Assembly (NCBI RefSeq): GCF_920984735.1
Contig: NZ_CAKLBU010000021.1
Location: 22,114-86,113, forward strand
Length of the DNA stretch: 64,000 bases
Reading direction: 5' to 3'
Source of the DNA: Pedobacter sp. Leaf250
GTDB taxonomy: Bacteria > Bacteroidota > Bacteroidia > Sphingobacteriales > Sphingobacteriaceae
Of this stretch, positions 43,060 to 50,763 are shown piece by piece. The translations under genes and the position numbers were made by a program. A model generated the notes under the pieces. That model had not been told where the DNA came from and did not search any database. It worked only from the letters and a program-made list of their open reading frames with translations. How positions within the stretch are numbered: position 1 is the stretch's first letter; each line of letters opens with the position of its first letter.

Positions 43060-43887
43060 CTATGTGATGAAAAGCCAGTTACCAGCACCTGCTTTTAATT
43101 CAATCTGATTAAAAAACTGTTTTGGTGTTAAGCCTGTTAAAGTTTTAAAATCTTTAATCATGTGCGATTGATCATAAAAAAGTGATTCATAACTTAATGA
43201 CGTTAAGTTTTCATTCTTTTTTAATAACGTAATTCTCTTACGTAATGCCAATCTAAACCGGTGAATCTTTCTAAAATCATTTGGACTTTTACCCAAATAT
43301 CGATTAAAAAGCTTATTAATATTTTGTCGGCTGGTATGATATTTCAAAGCCAAATCACCAATTGAAATTTCATTTTCAATTATCGAGACATCATTAATTA
43401 AATTAGCGAGTAACGGATTATTGAAATTATTTAACTTAGAAAGCCAGTAATTTTCAATTGCAATAATCCTTTTGTCCGCATCGATTTCATCCAAAATTAT
43501 TATCATTTCATTCTGAAAATCATCAAATGGAGCAAATGCATTAAGTTGATTTTTAGAATACGATGAAAAGTTATTGATGAAAGAGTTTATCCCAATAGGA
43601 TTAAAGCAAAAACTTATTTCATCTACTTTACCATAGTAATTAACCCGGATTGGCATTTTGTAATTGGTGATTAATATCGAATTGAAGTGAATAGAGTCAT
43701 CTTCTGATATTTCTGCACAACCATTATTAAGGGTAACCTTTATATTTTTGTAGGCTGATACGTTGATAAAATTATTCGGAAATGTTAAATATTCGATATT
43801 TTCACATCTATTTTTTGCCAGGAAGTAATAACCTTCTAAAAAAGGTTTAAGCAATTCATTTTTGGTTTTATAAAACTTAACCTGCAA
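43060..43887 (-). CDS. AraC family transcriptional regulator
   Basis: The 275-residue protein has an unidentified N-terminal sensor domain (about 1-165, including YYGKVDEISFCFNPIGINSFIN). The C-terminal AraC DNA-binding domain shows two helix-turn-helix units: ISIGDLALKYHTSRQNINKLFNRYLGKSPNDFRK and YESLFYDQSHMIKDFKTLTGLTPKQFF. Its stop lies 88 bases before the start of the alpha/beta hydrolase. It follows the class IV aminotransferase gene by 11 bases and so could belong to the rluD-aminotransferase transcript. Confidence 0.9.
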   Translation of the reverse strand: MQVKFYKTKNELLKPFLEGYYFLAKNRCENIEYLTFPNNFINVSAYKNIKVTLNNGCAEISEDDSIHFNSILITNYKMPIRVNYYGKVDEISFCFNPIGINSFINNFSSYSKNQLNAFAPFDDFQNEMIIILDEIDADKRIIAIENYWLSKLNNFNNPLLANLINDVSIIENEISIGDLALKYHTSRQNINKLFNRYLGKSPNDFRKIHRFRLALRKRITLLKKNENLTSLSYESLFYDQSHMIKDFKTLTGLTPKQFFNQIELKAGAGNWLFIT

Positions 43888-43898
43888 TGTTTGAATTT

Positions 43899-44738
43899 TT
43901 ATAAAGCATTCAGTTTATCAATCAAGAACTTCGAAACCTCATTAAAATACCGTTTCCTGCCGTAACCCATTACCCATTGAATACCTTGCGTGGCATTGGT
44001 AATGAAAACTTCTTCAGCTTCTTTTAAAATTTCAGGATTGATTTGAGCTTCAATCAAAGTAAGGTCATTCATTTTGCAAAGCTGCATGATGGCACTGCGC
44101 ATAACACCACCTATACAACCTTCAGTTAAAGCTGGCGTGTAGATTTGATTATTATAAACCACAAAAACGTTGGCACTGATGCTTTCACACAAAAAGCCAT
44201 TCTGATTCAAGATCATTGCTTCATCCAAACGGTTTTGACTTTTAAAAATACCAGCCATTACGTAAGGCAAAGCATTTGAAGTTTTATAATTGGATAACTT
44301 ATTTATCGGCTTTGTAATTTCATCATATACATCAATAATTAAACCTTTACTATTCAGTTCGTATTGATTACTTATGAGCGGAATCCCCTCTAAAACATAA
44401 CCAGCTTTGTTAATTTCTGGTGTATAAACTCCTGATCCCTCTCGATAAACAGATAATCGGAAACGAACATTTCCAGTCCATCTGTTCTTTTTTACAAGAT
44501 CAGCAGTTTTTTGGCGAAGAAAATAATCATCCATTAAAGCATGACCATCCATTTTCAGCGCTTTCATTCCCCCCACCAATCGGTCAGCATGAAAATCGGC
44601 AAACTGCAATTTGTTTTCAATCATTCGCATGCTCTCAAACAAGCCATCGCCAAACTTAAAACTTCTGTTCGAAGCGGTTAATATCGGTGCATCAACTGTG
44701 TGAAATTCATCATTAAATAAAAGGTATTGTTGAGGCAT
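43899..44738 (-). CDS. Class IV PLP aminotransferase, possibly aminodeoxychorismate lyase
   Basis: The 279-residue fold-type IV enzyme begins MPQQYLLFNDEF. It shows RSFKFGDGLFESMRMIENKL, FRLSVYREGSGVY, the PLP-lysine region NKLSNYKTSNALPYVMAGIF and the cofactor-binding NGFLCESISANVFVVYNNQIYTPAL ... GCIGGVMRSAI. Branched-chain or D-amino acid transamination and 4-amino-4-deoxychorismate lyase (PabC) all fit; the length near 275-280 and the presence of pabB in the window favour PabC only slightly. The gene starts 3 bases after the rluD stop. Confidence 0.8.
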   Translation of the reverse strand: MPQQYLLFNDEFHTVDAPILTASNRSFKFGDGLFESMRMIENKLQFADFHADRLVGGMKALKMDGHALMDDYFLRQKTADLVKKNRWTGNVRFRLSVYREGSGVYTPEINKAGYVLEGIPLISNQYELNSKGLIIDVYDEITKPINKLSNYKTSNALPYVMAGIFKSQNRLDEAMILNQNGFLCESISANVFVVYNNQIYTPALTEGCIGGVMRSAIMQLCKMNDLTLIEAQINPEILKEAEEVFITNATQGIQWVMGYGRKRYFNEVSKFLIDKLNAL

Positions 44739-44741
44739 ATT

Positions 44742-45770
44742 TTAAGATACAGCAATATAATTTTCCCACTTGTTCAATGCAGCTTTAAAATCAGCCGGAA
44801 GTGGCGCCTCAAAATGCATATATTCTTTCGTTGTTGGATGAATAAAACCTAAGCTTTGTGCATGTAATGCTTGCCTAGGCAACAATTCAAAGCAATTTTC
44901 TACAAACTGCTTGTACTTATTAAACGTAGTTCCTTTCAAAATCTTATCGCCGCCATACATGGCATCACTAAAGAGTGGATGACCGATATGTTGCATATGT
45001 GCCCGGATTTGGTGGGTGCGACCAGTTTCTAATTCACAGCTAATTAAAGTAACGTAACCTAAACGTTTTAAAACTTTGTAATGTGTAACCGACCATTTTC
45101 CTTTCTCCTCATCATCATAAATATCCATCACTCGGCGGTCTTTAACACTTCGTCCGATGTAACCTGTAACGGTACCATCATTCTCAATATCACCCCAAAC
45201 CAAAGCAATATATTTTCTGGTAATGCTATGATCAAAAAACTGACGGGCTAAGTGGGTAATTGATTTTTCATTTTTGCTAATTAATAAAAGACCCGAAGTA
45301 TCTTTATCAATACGATGAACTAAACCTGGTCTACCATCATTTCCCGGTAATTGGGGCAGTTGTTCAAAGTGAAAAGCCAAAGCATTAACTAATGTGCCTG
45401 TGTAATTGTTAAAACCGGGATGTACCACCATACCCGCTACTTTGTTAACAACCAACAAATCGCTATCCTCGTAAATAATATCCAATGGAATATCTTCCGG
45501 ATAAACTTCTGTATCGCGTGGCGGATGAGGTAAAACAATGGAAATTTCATCAAAAGGCTTAACCTTATAACTGGCTTTTATCTGCTTTTGATTCACCAAA
45601 ACATTCCCAGCATCAATAGCATTTTGGATACGGTTACGAGAAGCATTCTCTACACGAACCATTAAAAACTTATCAATGCGTAATAAGGATTGTCCCTTAT
45701 CTACCAAAATTTTTAAATGTTCATATAACTCTTGCTCTTCCGATTCTTGTAACTCAACCACATTTTCCAT
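44742..45770 (-). CDS. rluD: RluA-family 23S rRNA pseudouridine synthase (RluD-like)
   Basis: The 342-residue protein has an N-terminal S4 RNA-binding domain (LLRIDKFLMVRVENASRNRIQNAIDAGNVLVNQKQIKASYKV). The catalytic domain has Asp155 in LVHRIDKDTSGLLLISKN and the closing motifs LETGRTHQIRAHMQHIGHPLFSDAMYGG. RluD makes the conserved pseudouridines in helix 69 of 23S rRNA; RluA/RluC-like paralogues cannot be excluded. A -7 box lies 5 bases before the ATG. First gene of an apparent rluD-aminotransferase-AraC operon. Confidence 0.92.
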   Translation of the reverse strand: MENVVELQESEEQELYEHLKILVDKGQSLLRIDKFLMVRVENASRNRIQNAIDAGNVLVNQKQIKASYKVKPFDEISIVLPHPPRDTEVYPEDIPLDIIYEDSDLLVVNKVAGMVVHPGFNNYTGTLVNALAFHFEQLPQLPGNDGRPGLVHRIDKDTSGLLLISKNEKSITHLARQFFDHSITRKYIALVWGDIENDGTVTGYIGRSVKDRRVMDIYDDEEKGKWSVTHYKVLKRLGYVTLISCELETGRTHQIRAHMQHIGHPLFSDAMYGGDKILKGTTFNKYKQFVENCFELLPRQALHAQSLGFIHPTTKEYMHFEAPLPADFKAALNKWENYIAVS

Positions 45771-45774
45771 AGTG

Positions 45775-45782
45775 CAAAAATA
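45775..45782 (-). promoter_or_regulatory. -7 element (TATTTTTG) of rluD
   Basis: The minus strand reads TATTTTTG ending 4 bases before the ATG at 45770, predicting a leaderless or nearly leaderless transcript. Confidence 0.45.
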
Positions 45783-46029
45783 AACTTTTAACCTTAGGAT
45801 TTTTTGAATGATCTAAGTTTTATAAAAATGTACTCCTCTTCAAATCTTCATATCCGTCTAACGAAAATATTACCCACTGTTTTTAGATTATTTAATCCAT
45901 TTAACACCAATATCATAGCTTAGTACCGCTTATTACATATTAAATTATTGTTACTTAATTATTATAAAAAAGTGTTAAAATAATATTGGCTTGTTTTTTG
46001 TTGTTATATTGTTCTAATCGTTTACCAAC

Positions 46030-46107
46030 ATGAAAAACTTTACTCAAAACGTTAAGATTGTGCTTAATTTCTTTCCTTATTTAATGAGAAAGATTTATTT
46101 TAAGTAG
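46030..46107 (+). CDS. Candidate 25-residue leader peptide or small protein
   Basis: ATG at 46030 opens MKNFTQNVKIVLNFFPYL... and ends FK-TAG at 46107. It has four Phe among 25 residues and a basic C-terminus. A perfect terminator hairpin follows 23 bases later, directly before the GTG start of the next gene. That order (short ORF, hairpin with T-tract, gene) is the layout of an attenuator, but it could also be a small stand-alone transcript. The upstream TATATTGT (46005-46012) is a weak -7 match. Confidence 0.35.
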   Translation: MKNFTQNVKIVLNFFPYLMRKIYFK

Positions 46108-46130
46108 TGCATTCTAAATAAAAGGTTAAA

Positions 46131-46160
46131 AAACACCTGCAATTTGCAGGTGTTTTTTAT
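46131..46160 (+). terminator. Terminator hairpin 9 bases upstream of a start codon
   Basis: AAACACCTGC (46131-46140) and GCAGGTGTTT (46146-46155) form a perfect 10-bp stem with loop AATTT, followed by TTT. The next coding sequence starts at 46169, so a transcript of that gene from upstream has to pass the terminator. Confidence 0.85.
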
Positions 46161-46168
46161 TTTTACAC

Positions 46169-47038
46169 GTGTTTCAAGAAATATACAGTCCTGTTCAAAA
46201 ATTAGAAATTGATCCTTTTAACAATCTTTTTGTTAAGCGTGATGATTTGATTGATCCTTATGTTTCAGGAAATAAGTGGCGAAAGTTAAAATACATTTTA
46301 AAAAAAGCATCCTTAGAGAATAAAAATCATCTTGTCACCTTTGGCGGTGCATATTCGAATCATCTTGTGGCAACTGCTGCGGCATCTGCAAGATTTGGAT
46401 TAAATTCAACAGCTTTTGTTCGCGGAGAGGAAGTTAGAAATGAAATGCTTTTGCTCTGTTCTCTCTTTGGAATGAAGCTTATCTTTGTCGATCGCGAAAG
46501 CTACAAGAATAAGCCGCTATTATTTAAAGAACATTTTGGCGATGACACAAATACCTACTTTATTGATGAAGGTGGGGCTTCCAAAGAAGCGGTGACAGGT
46601 TGCGCCGAAATTATTAGCGAATTGAACGAAACATACGATCACATTTTTGTAGCCGCGGGTACAGGAACCACTGCAGCAGGGTTGTTATCAGCAATACAAA
46701 CTAGAAATCTGCCTAGCAAACTCCATGTAATTCCTGTTTTAAAAGGTGGTGATTTTATTAAAGATGAAATGGCTAAATATGTGAAGCTCTCTGATCATCT
46801 AATATTACATACCGATTATCACTTCGGTGGTTATGCCAAAACAAATTCTGAACTGATCCACTTTATAAAGTCATTTACAGCGAAAACAGGTTTGTTAACA
46901 GATCCCGTTTATACCGCAAAAATGTTTTATGCGATTAATGATCTACAACAGAAAAAGAGCATCAATTCAACAGATAAAATCTTGGCTATTCACACTGGTG
47001 GATTATTAGGGATTTTGGGAATGAGAGATAAATTTTAA
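46169..47038 (+). CDS. PLP enzyme, ACC deaminase/D-cysteine desulfhydrase family
   Basis: This 289-residue fold-type II PLP enzyme begins at GTG with MFQEIYSPVQ. The PLP lysine is Lys36 in YVSGNKWRKLKY. Other features are the substrate loop VTFGGAYSNHLVATAAA and phosphate-binding FVAAGTGTTAAGLLSA. Bacterial members mostly turn out to be D-cysteine desulfhydrases (to pyruvate, H2S and ammonia) rather than true ACC deaminases; sequence reading alone cannot separate them. The start is GTG; no in-frame ATG lies nearby. A terminator hairpin ends only 9 bases upstream. Confidence 0.85.
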   Translation: MFQEIYSPVQKLEIDPFNNLFVKRDDLIDPYVSGNKWRKLKYILKKASLENKNHLVTFGGAYSNHLVATAAASARFGLNSTAFVRGEEVRNEMLLLCSLFGMKLIFVDRESYKNKPLLFKEHFGDDTNTYFIDEGGASKEAVTGCAEIISELNETYDHIFVAAGTGTTAAGLLSAIQTRNLPSKLHVIPVLKGGDFIKDEMAKYVKLSDHLILHTDYHFGGYAKTNSELIHFIKSFTAKTGLLTDPVYTAKMFYAINDLQQKKSINSTDKILAIHTGGLLGILGMRDKF

Positions 47039-47251
47039 CTTCAATTCACTCAATGATTTAATATTTCCATTAGTTTTTAAGCCGAATCAAGCAAAAAAGT
47101 TTTCCACATTTTGATAGTCCAAAATCAGTTTTTGTCTATAATCATACTTTAAACTGTTTAAACCTATTTTTTGCATAAAGAGTACAAAAAGTGCTTAAAT
47201 TTTGATATTTGGCACATTTAACTAAATTTGAATTATACCAAATCCAAGTTT

Positions 47252-48583
47252 ATGTACCAATTAACAGTACCTGCCGATCGAGTTAATGAATCTCTTAGCA
47301 AGCACATTTTAGCCGATGGATTCGACCTAACCTATGACATGGAAAAAAGTCATGGGGCTTATATTTACGATTCGAAATACAATAGAACGCTACTTGATTT
47401 TTTTACCTGTTTTGCGTCAGTTCCTTTAGGATACAACCACCCTAAAATGGTTAACGACGAAGGATTTAAAAAGAACCTATTGTTAGCGGCAATGGCAAAC
47501 CCATCAAATTCTGATGTTTACACTCAACAGTATGCACAATTTATAGAAACGTTTTCTAAAGTAGGTATTCCCGATTATTTGCCCCATGCCTTTTTTATTG
47601 CAGGAGGTTCATTAGCCGTAGAAAATGCCATCAAAGTTGCGATGGATTGGAAAGTGCAAAAAAACTTTGCAAAGGGATATGCTGAAGAAAAAGGATTTAA
47701 AGTATTGCATTTTGAAAGAGCCTTTCACGGAAGATCTGGCTATACTTTAAGCTTAACCAATACATTACCTGATAAAACCAAATGGTTTGCCAAGTTCGAT
47801 TGGCCAAGGGTATCCGTTCCTGAAGTAAAGTTTCCACTTACTGGAGATCATTTAGATCTTGCCATCCAAACTGAAGAGGATTCACTAGCTCAAATTAAAA
47901 AAGCATTTGCCGGGAATAAGGATGAGATTTGCGCCATTATTGTAGAGCCCATTCAATCAGAAGGTGGCGACAATCATTTAAGAGAAGAATTTTTGATTCA
48001 ATTGAAATCTATAGCTGATGAAAATGACGCTTTCTTAATTTATGATGAAGTACAGACTGGGGTGGGTTTAACAGGTAAATTCTGGTGTCATCAGCATTTT
48101 AGCGAAAAAGCCAGACCAGATATTGTGGCGTTTGGTAAGAAAATGCAGGTATGTGGTATTTTGGTAGGCAATAAGGTAGATGAGATAGAGAAAAACGTTT
48201 TTAAGGTACCGAGCCGCATCAACTCAACATGGGGCGGAAATCTGGTTGACATGGTCCGATCTACTCAAATACTACAAATTGTTGAAGAAGATAATTTATG
48301 CAAGAACGCAGAAACCATTGGCAACTATTTAAAAACTAATCTCGACTCTTTTTCGCAACGATTTGATAAAATGAGCAATGTGCGGGGGCGTGGCTTGCTT
48401 TGTTCTTTCGATTTCCCAAATAAAGAAATGAGAAATGATTTTATCAGTAAAGGGCTAGAACATAATGTAATGTTTTTAGGTTGTGGCGAAAAAACAATTC
48501 GCTTTCGACCAGCGCTTTGCATTGAACAAAAGCATATTGACGAAGGCTTGACCGTTATGGAAAAAATATTGCCTTTATTGTAA
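47252..48583 (+). CDS. lat: L-lysine 6-transaminase
   Basis: This class III aminotransferase moves the epsilon amino group of lysine to 2-oxoglutarate, giving 2-aminoadipate 6-semialdehyde. The 443-residue form starts at MYQLTVPADRVNESLSKH; an upstream in-frame TTG (47228) is not needed. It shows DFFTCFASVPLGYNHPKM, FHGRSGYTLSLTNT, LIYDEVQTGVGLTGKFW and the PLP lysine Lys296 or Lys297 in AFGKKMQVCGILVG, a signature of Lat as in Mycobacterium. A hypothetical protein gene starts 2 bases after the stop. A glutaryl-CoA-dehydrogenase-like gene lies 650 bases further on the opposite strand. Confidence 0.92.
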   Translation: MYQLTVPADRVNESLSKHILADGFDLTYDMEKSHGAYIYDSKYNRTLLDFFTCFASVPLGYNHPKMVNDEGFKKNLLLAAMANPSNSDVYTQQYAQFIETFSKVGIPDYLPHAFFIAGGSLAVENAIKVAMDWKVQKNFAKGYAEEKGFKVLHFERAFHGRSGYTLSLTNTLPDKTKWFAKFDWPRVSVPEVKFPLTGDHLDLAIQTEEDSLAQIKKAFAGNKDEICAIIVEPIQSEGGDNHLREEFLIQLKSIADENDAFLIYDEVQTGVGLTGKFWCHQHFSEKARPDIVAFGKKMQVCGILVGNKVDEIEKNVFKVPSRINSTWGGNLVDMVRSTQILQIVEEDNLCKNAETIGNYLKTNLDSFSQRFDKMSNVRGRGLLCSFDFPNKEMRNDFISKGLEHNVMFLGCGEKTIRFRPALCIEQKHIDEGLTVMEKILPLL

Positions 48584-48585
48584 GC

Positions 48586-48987
48586 ATGAGCAGAAAATCC
48601 TTAATCATATCCATATCAGTTGTTGTAATAATTTTTGTGTTTTTTATGGTTAAAGACATTTTTAACCAACCCGGAATACAAGACATGAAGGCGGGTTTTA
48701 AAGAAGTTGTTAAATATAGAAACGCAAACAATACCGGCCCGGTTCAAAGAATTTATATCGTTACAGTGAATGATTCCATCTGGAAAGAAATGGAAGATTA
48801 TGGAAATTTAATGCCACATACCAAATACGGAAATACCAAAGTTTACTTTTTCCATCAAAATGCAGATGTACCACAAACACTGCTGCCGGGAGATGTAAAT
48901 TTTGATTCTCGATACAATAAATCATGCATTGCTCTGTATGAAAAAAGTGCGATGAGTCAGGTAGCGTTTAATAAGTATCCGTTTTAG
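48586..48987 (+). CDS. Membrane-anchored protein of unknown function downstream of lat
   Basis: The 133-residue protein has one N-terminal membrane helix (SLIISISVVVIIFVFFMV) and a periplasmic domain of about 110 residues: GPVQRIYIVTVNDSIWKEMEDYGNLMP and GNTKVYFFHQNADVPQTLLPGD. I recognise no family. It starts 2 bases after the lat stop, so it is transcribed with lat, though any functional tie to lysine metabolism is unproven. Confidence 0.7.
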   Translation: MSRKSLIISISVVVIIFVFFMVKDIFNQPGIQDMKAGFKEVVKYRNANNTGPVQRIYIVTVNDSIWKEMEDYGNLMPHTKYGNTKVYFFHQNADVPQTLLPGDVNFDSRYNKSCIALYEKSAMSQVAFNKYPF

Positions 48988-49063
48988 CTTTCTTGTTTCA
49001 TCATAAAATCATAAGCAGATAGATGTGGCATATCAGAGCAATAAATACACCACCTAAATAAGT

Positions 49064-49203
49064 ACAAGTTACTAACTCTAATGTGCGATTTGCAGATAGA
49101 GTTAGTAACTTTTGAAGTTGGCTACACTGCTTAAAGAATTACAAAGCTACTAACTCTAATGTGCGATTTGCCGATGGAGTTAGTAACTTTTTGAGGTTGG
49201 CTA
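49064..49203. repeat. Tandem pair of a ~62-base hairpin repeat
   Basis: Copies at 49064-49124 and 49141-49203 share CTACTAACTCTAATGTGCGA-type sequence and end in GGTTGGCTA or AGTTGGCTA. In copy 1 GTTACTAACTCTA (49068-49080) and TAGAGTTAGTAAC (49097-49109) are exact inverted arms around a 16-base loop; copy 2 has the same hairpin with a few mismatches. It lies between convergent genes. Similar elements are familiar from Pedobacter-like intergenic DNA (recalled). Confidence 0.9.
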
Positions 49204-49228
49204 TTATAAATAGACCAAAAAATCACCA

Positions 49229-50590
49229 TTATACAAATGCAGAAAATCCTGTAATTGCTCTTCCAACAATTAAAGTATTGATTTCTTTAGTGCCTTCGTA
49301 AGAGTAAATGGCTTCTGCATCCGCAACAAAACGGGCAACATTATATTCTAATAAGATTCCATTTCCTCCCATTACTTCACGAGCTTTGCTTACCACATCT
49401 CGGGTGCGTAAGGAGCAAAAAACCTTCGCTAAAGAAGCATGTTCGTCTTTCAATAATCCTTGGTCCTGTAATTGCGACAATCGAAAACAAAGTGTTTGCA
49501 TAGCCGTTAAATTTGAGAGCATTTCTACCAAATGATTTTGAATCAACTGAAACGAGGCAATTGGTTTTCCAAACTGTTTACGTGTTCTGGTATAATCCAA
49601 AGCATTTTCATAGGCTCCTCGGGCGCAACCTACGGCCTGCCAAGCTACTCCTGCCCTTGTCATCTGTAAAACCTTTGCAGTATCTTTAAAAGAATTTGCG
49701 TTTTGTAAACGATCTACTTCCTCAACCTCACAATTCGTTAAAGTGATAATTCCGTTCTGAACAATACGCAATGCCATTTTATCTTGCATTTTCTCCACTG
49801 TAAAACCTGGATTATCTTTTTTTACAATGAAACCTTTTACTTCATTATCTGCTTCATCTCTTGCCCAAATAATCAATATATCGGCAAAAGTTGCATTGCC
49901 AATCCATTTCTTTTGGCCATTTAAAATCCATTTTCCGTTTACATTTTTGCATGTAGTAGTTAAACCACCGGCTGCAGCAGAACCTACTTCGGGTTCTGTT
50001 AAACCAAAAGCACCAATAATTTTAAATTGTTGCATCAGTGGTAGCCACTGCAGTTTTTGCTCTTCTGATCCGCATAAATAAATAGAACCCATTGCCAAAC
50101 CACTTTGAACACCAAAAAACGTAGATATAGAAGTATCAATTCGGGCCATTTCCATTGCCAAAATGCCTTCCATCAAATTTGATTTGCCTGGACATCCATA
50201 TCCTTTGTAGGTTAACCCACAAATGTTAAGCTCTGCCAATTTTGGAATTATTTCGAATGGAAATTCGGCCCTGTTCCAATAATGATTAACGATTGGTTTA
50301 ACTTCCTTTTCCAAAAACGCTCTTACTTTTAATTGCAATTCTCGATCTTCATCATTAAGTGCTTCATCACCCAAACGATAAAAATCGCCCTCAATTGGAG
50401 GAAGTTCTTTCTTTTTACCAGATCCACCCATCATCTTCATCATGCCTGATATTTGTTTATCATCTAAACTTGAGATGGTTTCAACCATTTTTGGTAAATC
50501 AACTTTTTTCGACAAAGCATCTAGCTTAGCAAAATCTACGTGCTTAAAAAGGTTATATGCGTTTTTAATTGATGAGAATATATTCGCCAT
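49229..50590 (-). CDS. Acyl-CoA dehydrogenase, glutaryl-CoA dehydrogenase-like
   Basis: The 453-residue flavoprotein has the acyl-CoA dehydrogenase fold from about residue 75. The substrate/FAD region is GAFGLTEPEVGSAAAGG, then GQKKWIGNATFADILIIWAR. The C-terminal helical domain contains RIVQNGIITL, RKQFGKPIASFQLIQNHL and VMGGNGILLEYNVARFVADAEAIYSYEGTKEINTLIVGRAITGFSAF. The catalytic Glu lies in SYEGT, as in GCDH. GCDH oxidises and decarboxylates glutaryl-CoA to crotonyl-CoA, a late step in lysine breakdown. An N-terminal extension of about 70 residues (LFKHVDFAKLDALSKK) is unusual. Another short-chain acyl-CoA substrate remains possible. Confidence 0.85.
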   Translation of the reverse strand: MANIFSSIKNAYNLFKHVDFAKLDALSKKVDLPKMVETISSLDDKQISGMMKMMGGSGKKKELPPIEGDFYRLGDEALNDEDRELQLKVRAFLEKEVKPIVNHYWNRAEFPFEIIPKLAELNICGLTYKGYGCPGKSNLMEGILAMEMARIDTSISTFFGVQSGLAMGSIYLCGSEEQKLQWLPLMQQFKIIGAFGLTEPEVGSAAAGGLTTTCKNVNGKWILNGQKKWIGNATFADILIIWARDEADNEVKGFIVKKDNPGFTVEKMQDKMALRIVQNGIITLTNCEVEEVDRLQNANSFKDTAKVLQMTRAGVAWQAVGCARGAYENALDYTRTRKQFGKPIASFQLIQNHLVEMLSNLTAMQTLCFRLSQLQDQGLLKDEHASLAKVFCSLRTRDVVSKAREVMGGNGILLEYNVARFVADAEAIYSYEGTKEINTLIVGRAITGFSAFV

Positions 50591-50647
50591 AATTATTCGT
50601 TTTCAGAATAACAAATGAGCTGCGGTTTTGTTGGATGCGGTGATTTC

Positions 50648-50750
50648 AACCGCTAAGTATGCAAAATTTTTACGCAAAGAAAAACAAGAATTAGCTTTGT
50701 TAATCATTTAGCTTGGAGCCCTTTGCAAATACTTCTTTTTCTTTGCGGTT
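50648..50750. repeat. Imperfect inverted repeat of AACCGC-AAG/CTTTGCGGTT type
   Basis: AACCGCTAAGTATGCAAA and ACGCAAAGA on one side mirror CCTTTGCAAATACTTC and CTTTGCGGTT on the other, across a 40-base middle. It fills most of the 173-base gap between the acyl-CoA dehydrogenase and bshB1 genes. Confidence 0.55.
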
Positions 50751-50763
50751 AAATAAATTGAAA

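Noticed and set aside
42972..43088. Upstream start of the alpha/beta hydrolase overlapping the AraC gene
   Set aside because: It would precede a good signal peptide; the ATG at 42971 is the natural start.
49064..49203. CRISPR-like pair of repeats with a short spacer
   Set aside because: Only two copies, each internally palindromic over its whole length, with a 16-base spacer and no cas genes; it is a hairpin repeat.
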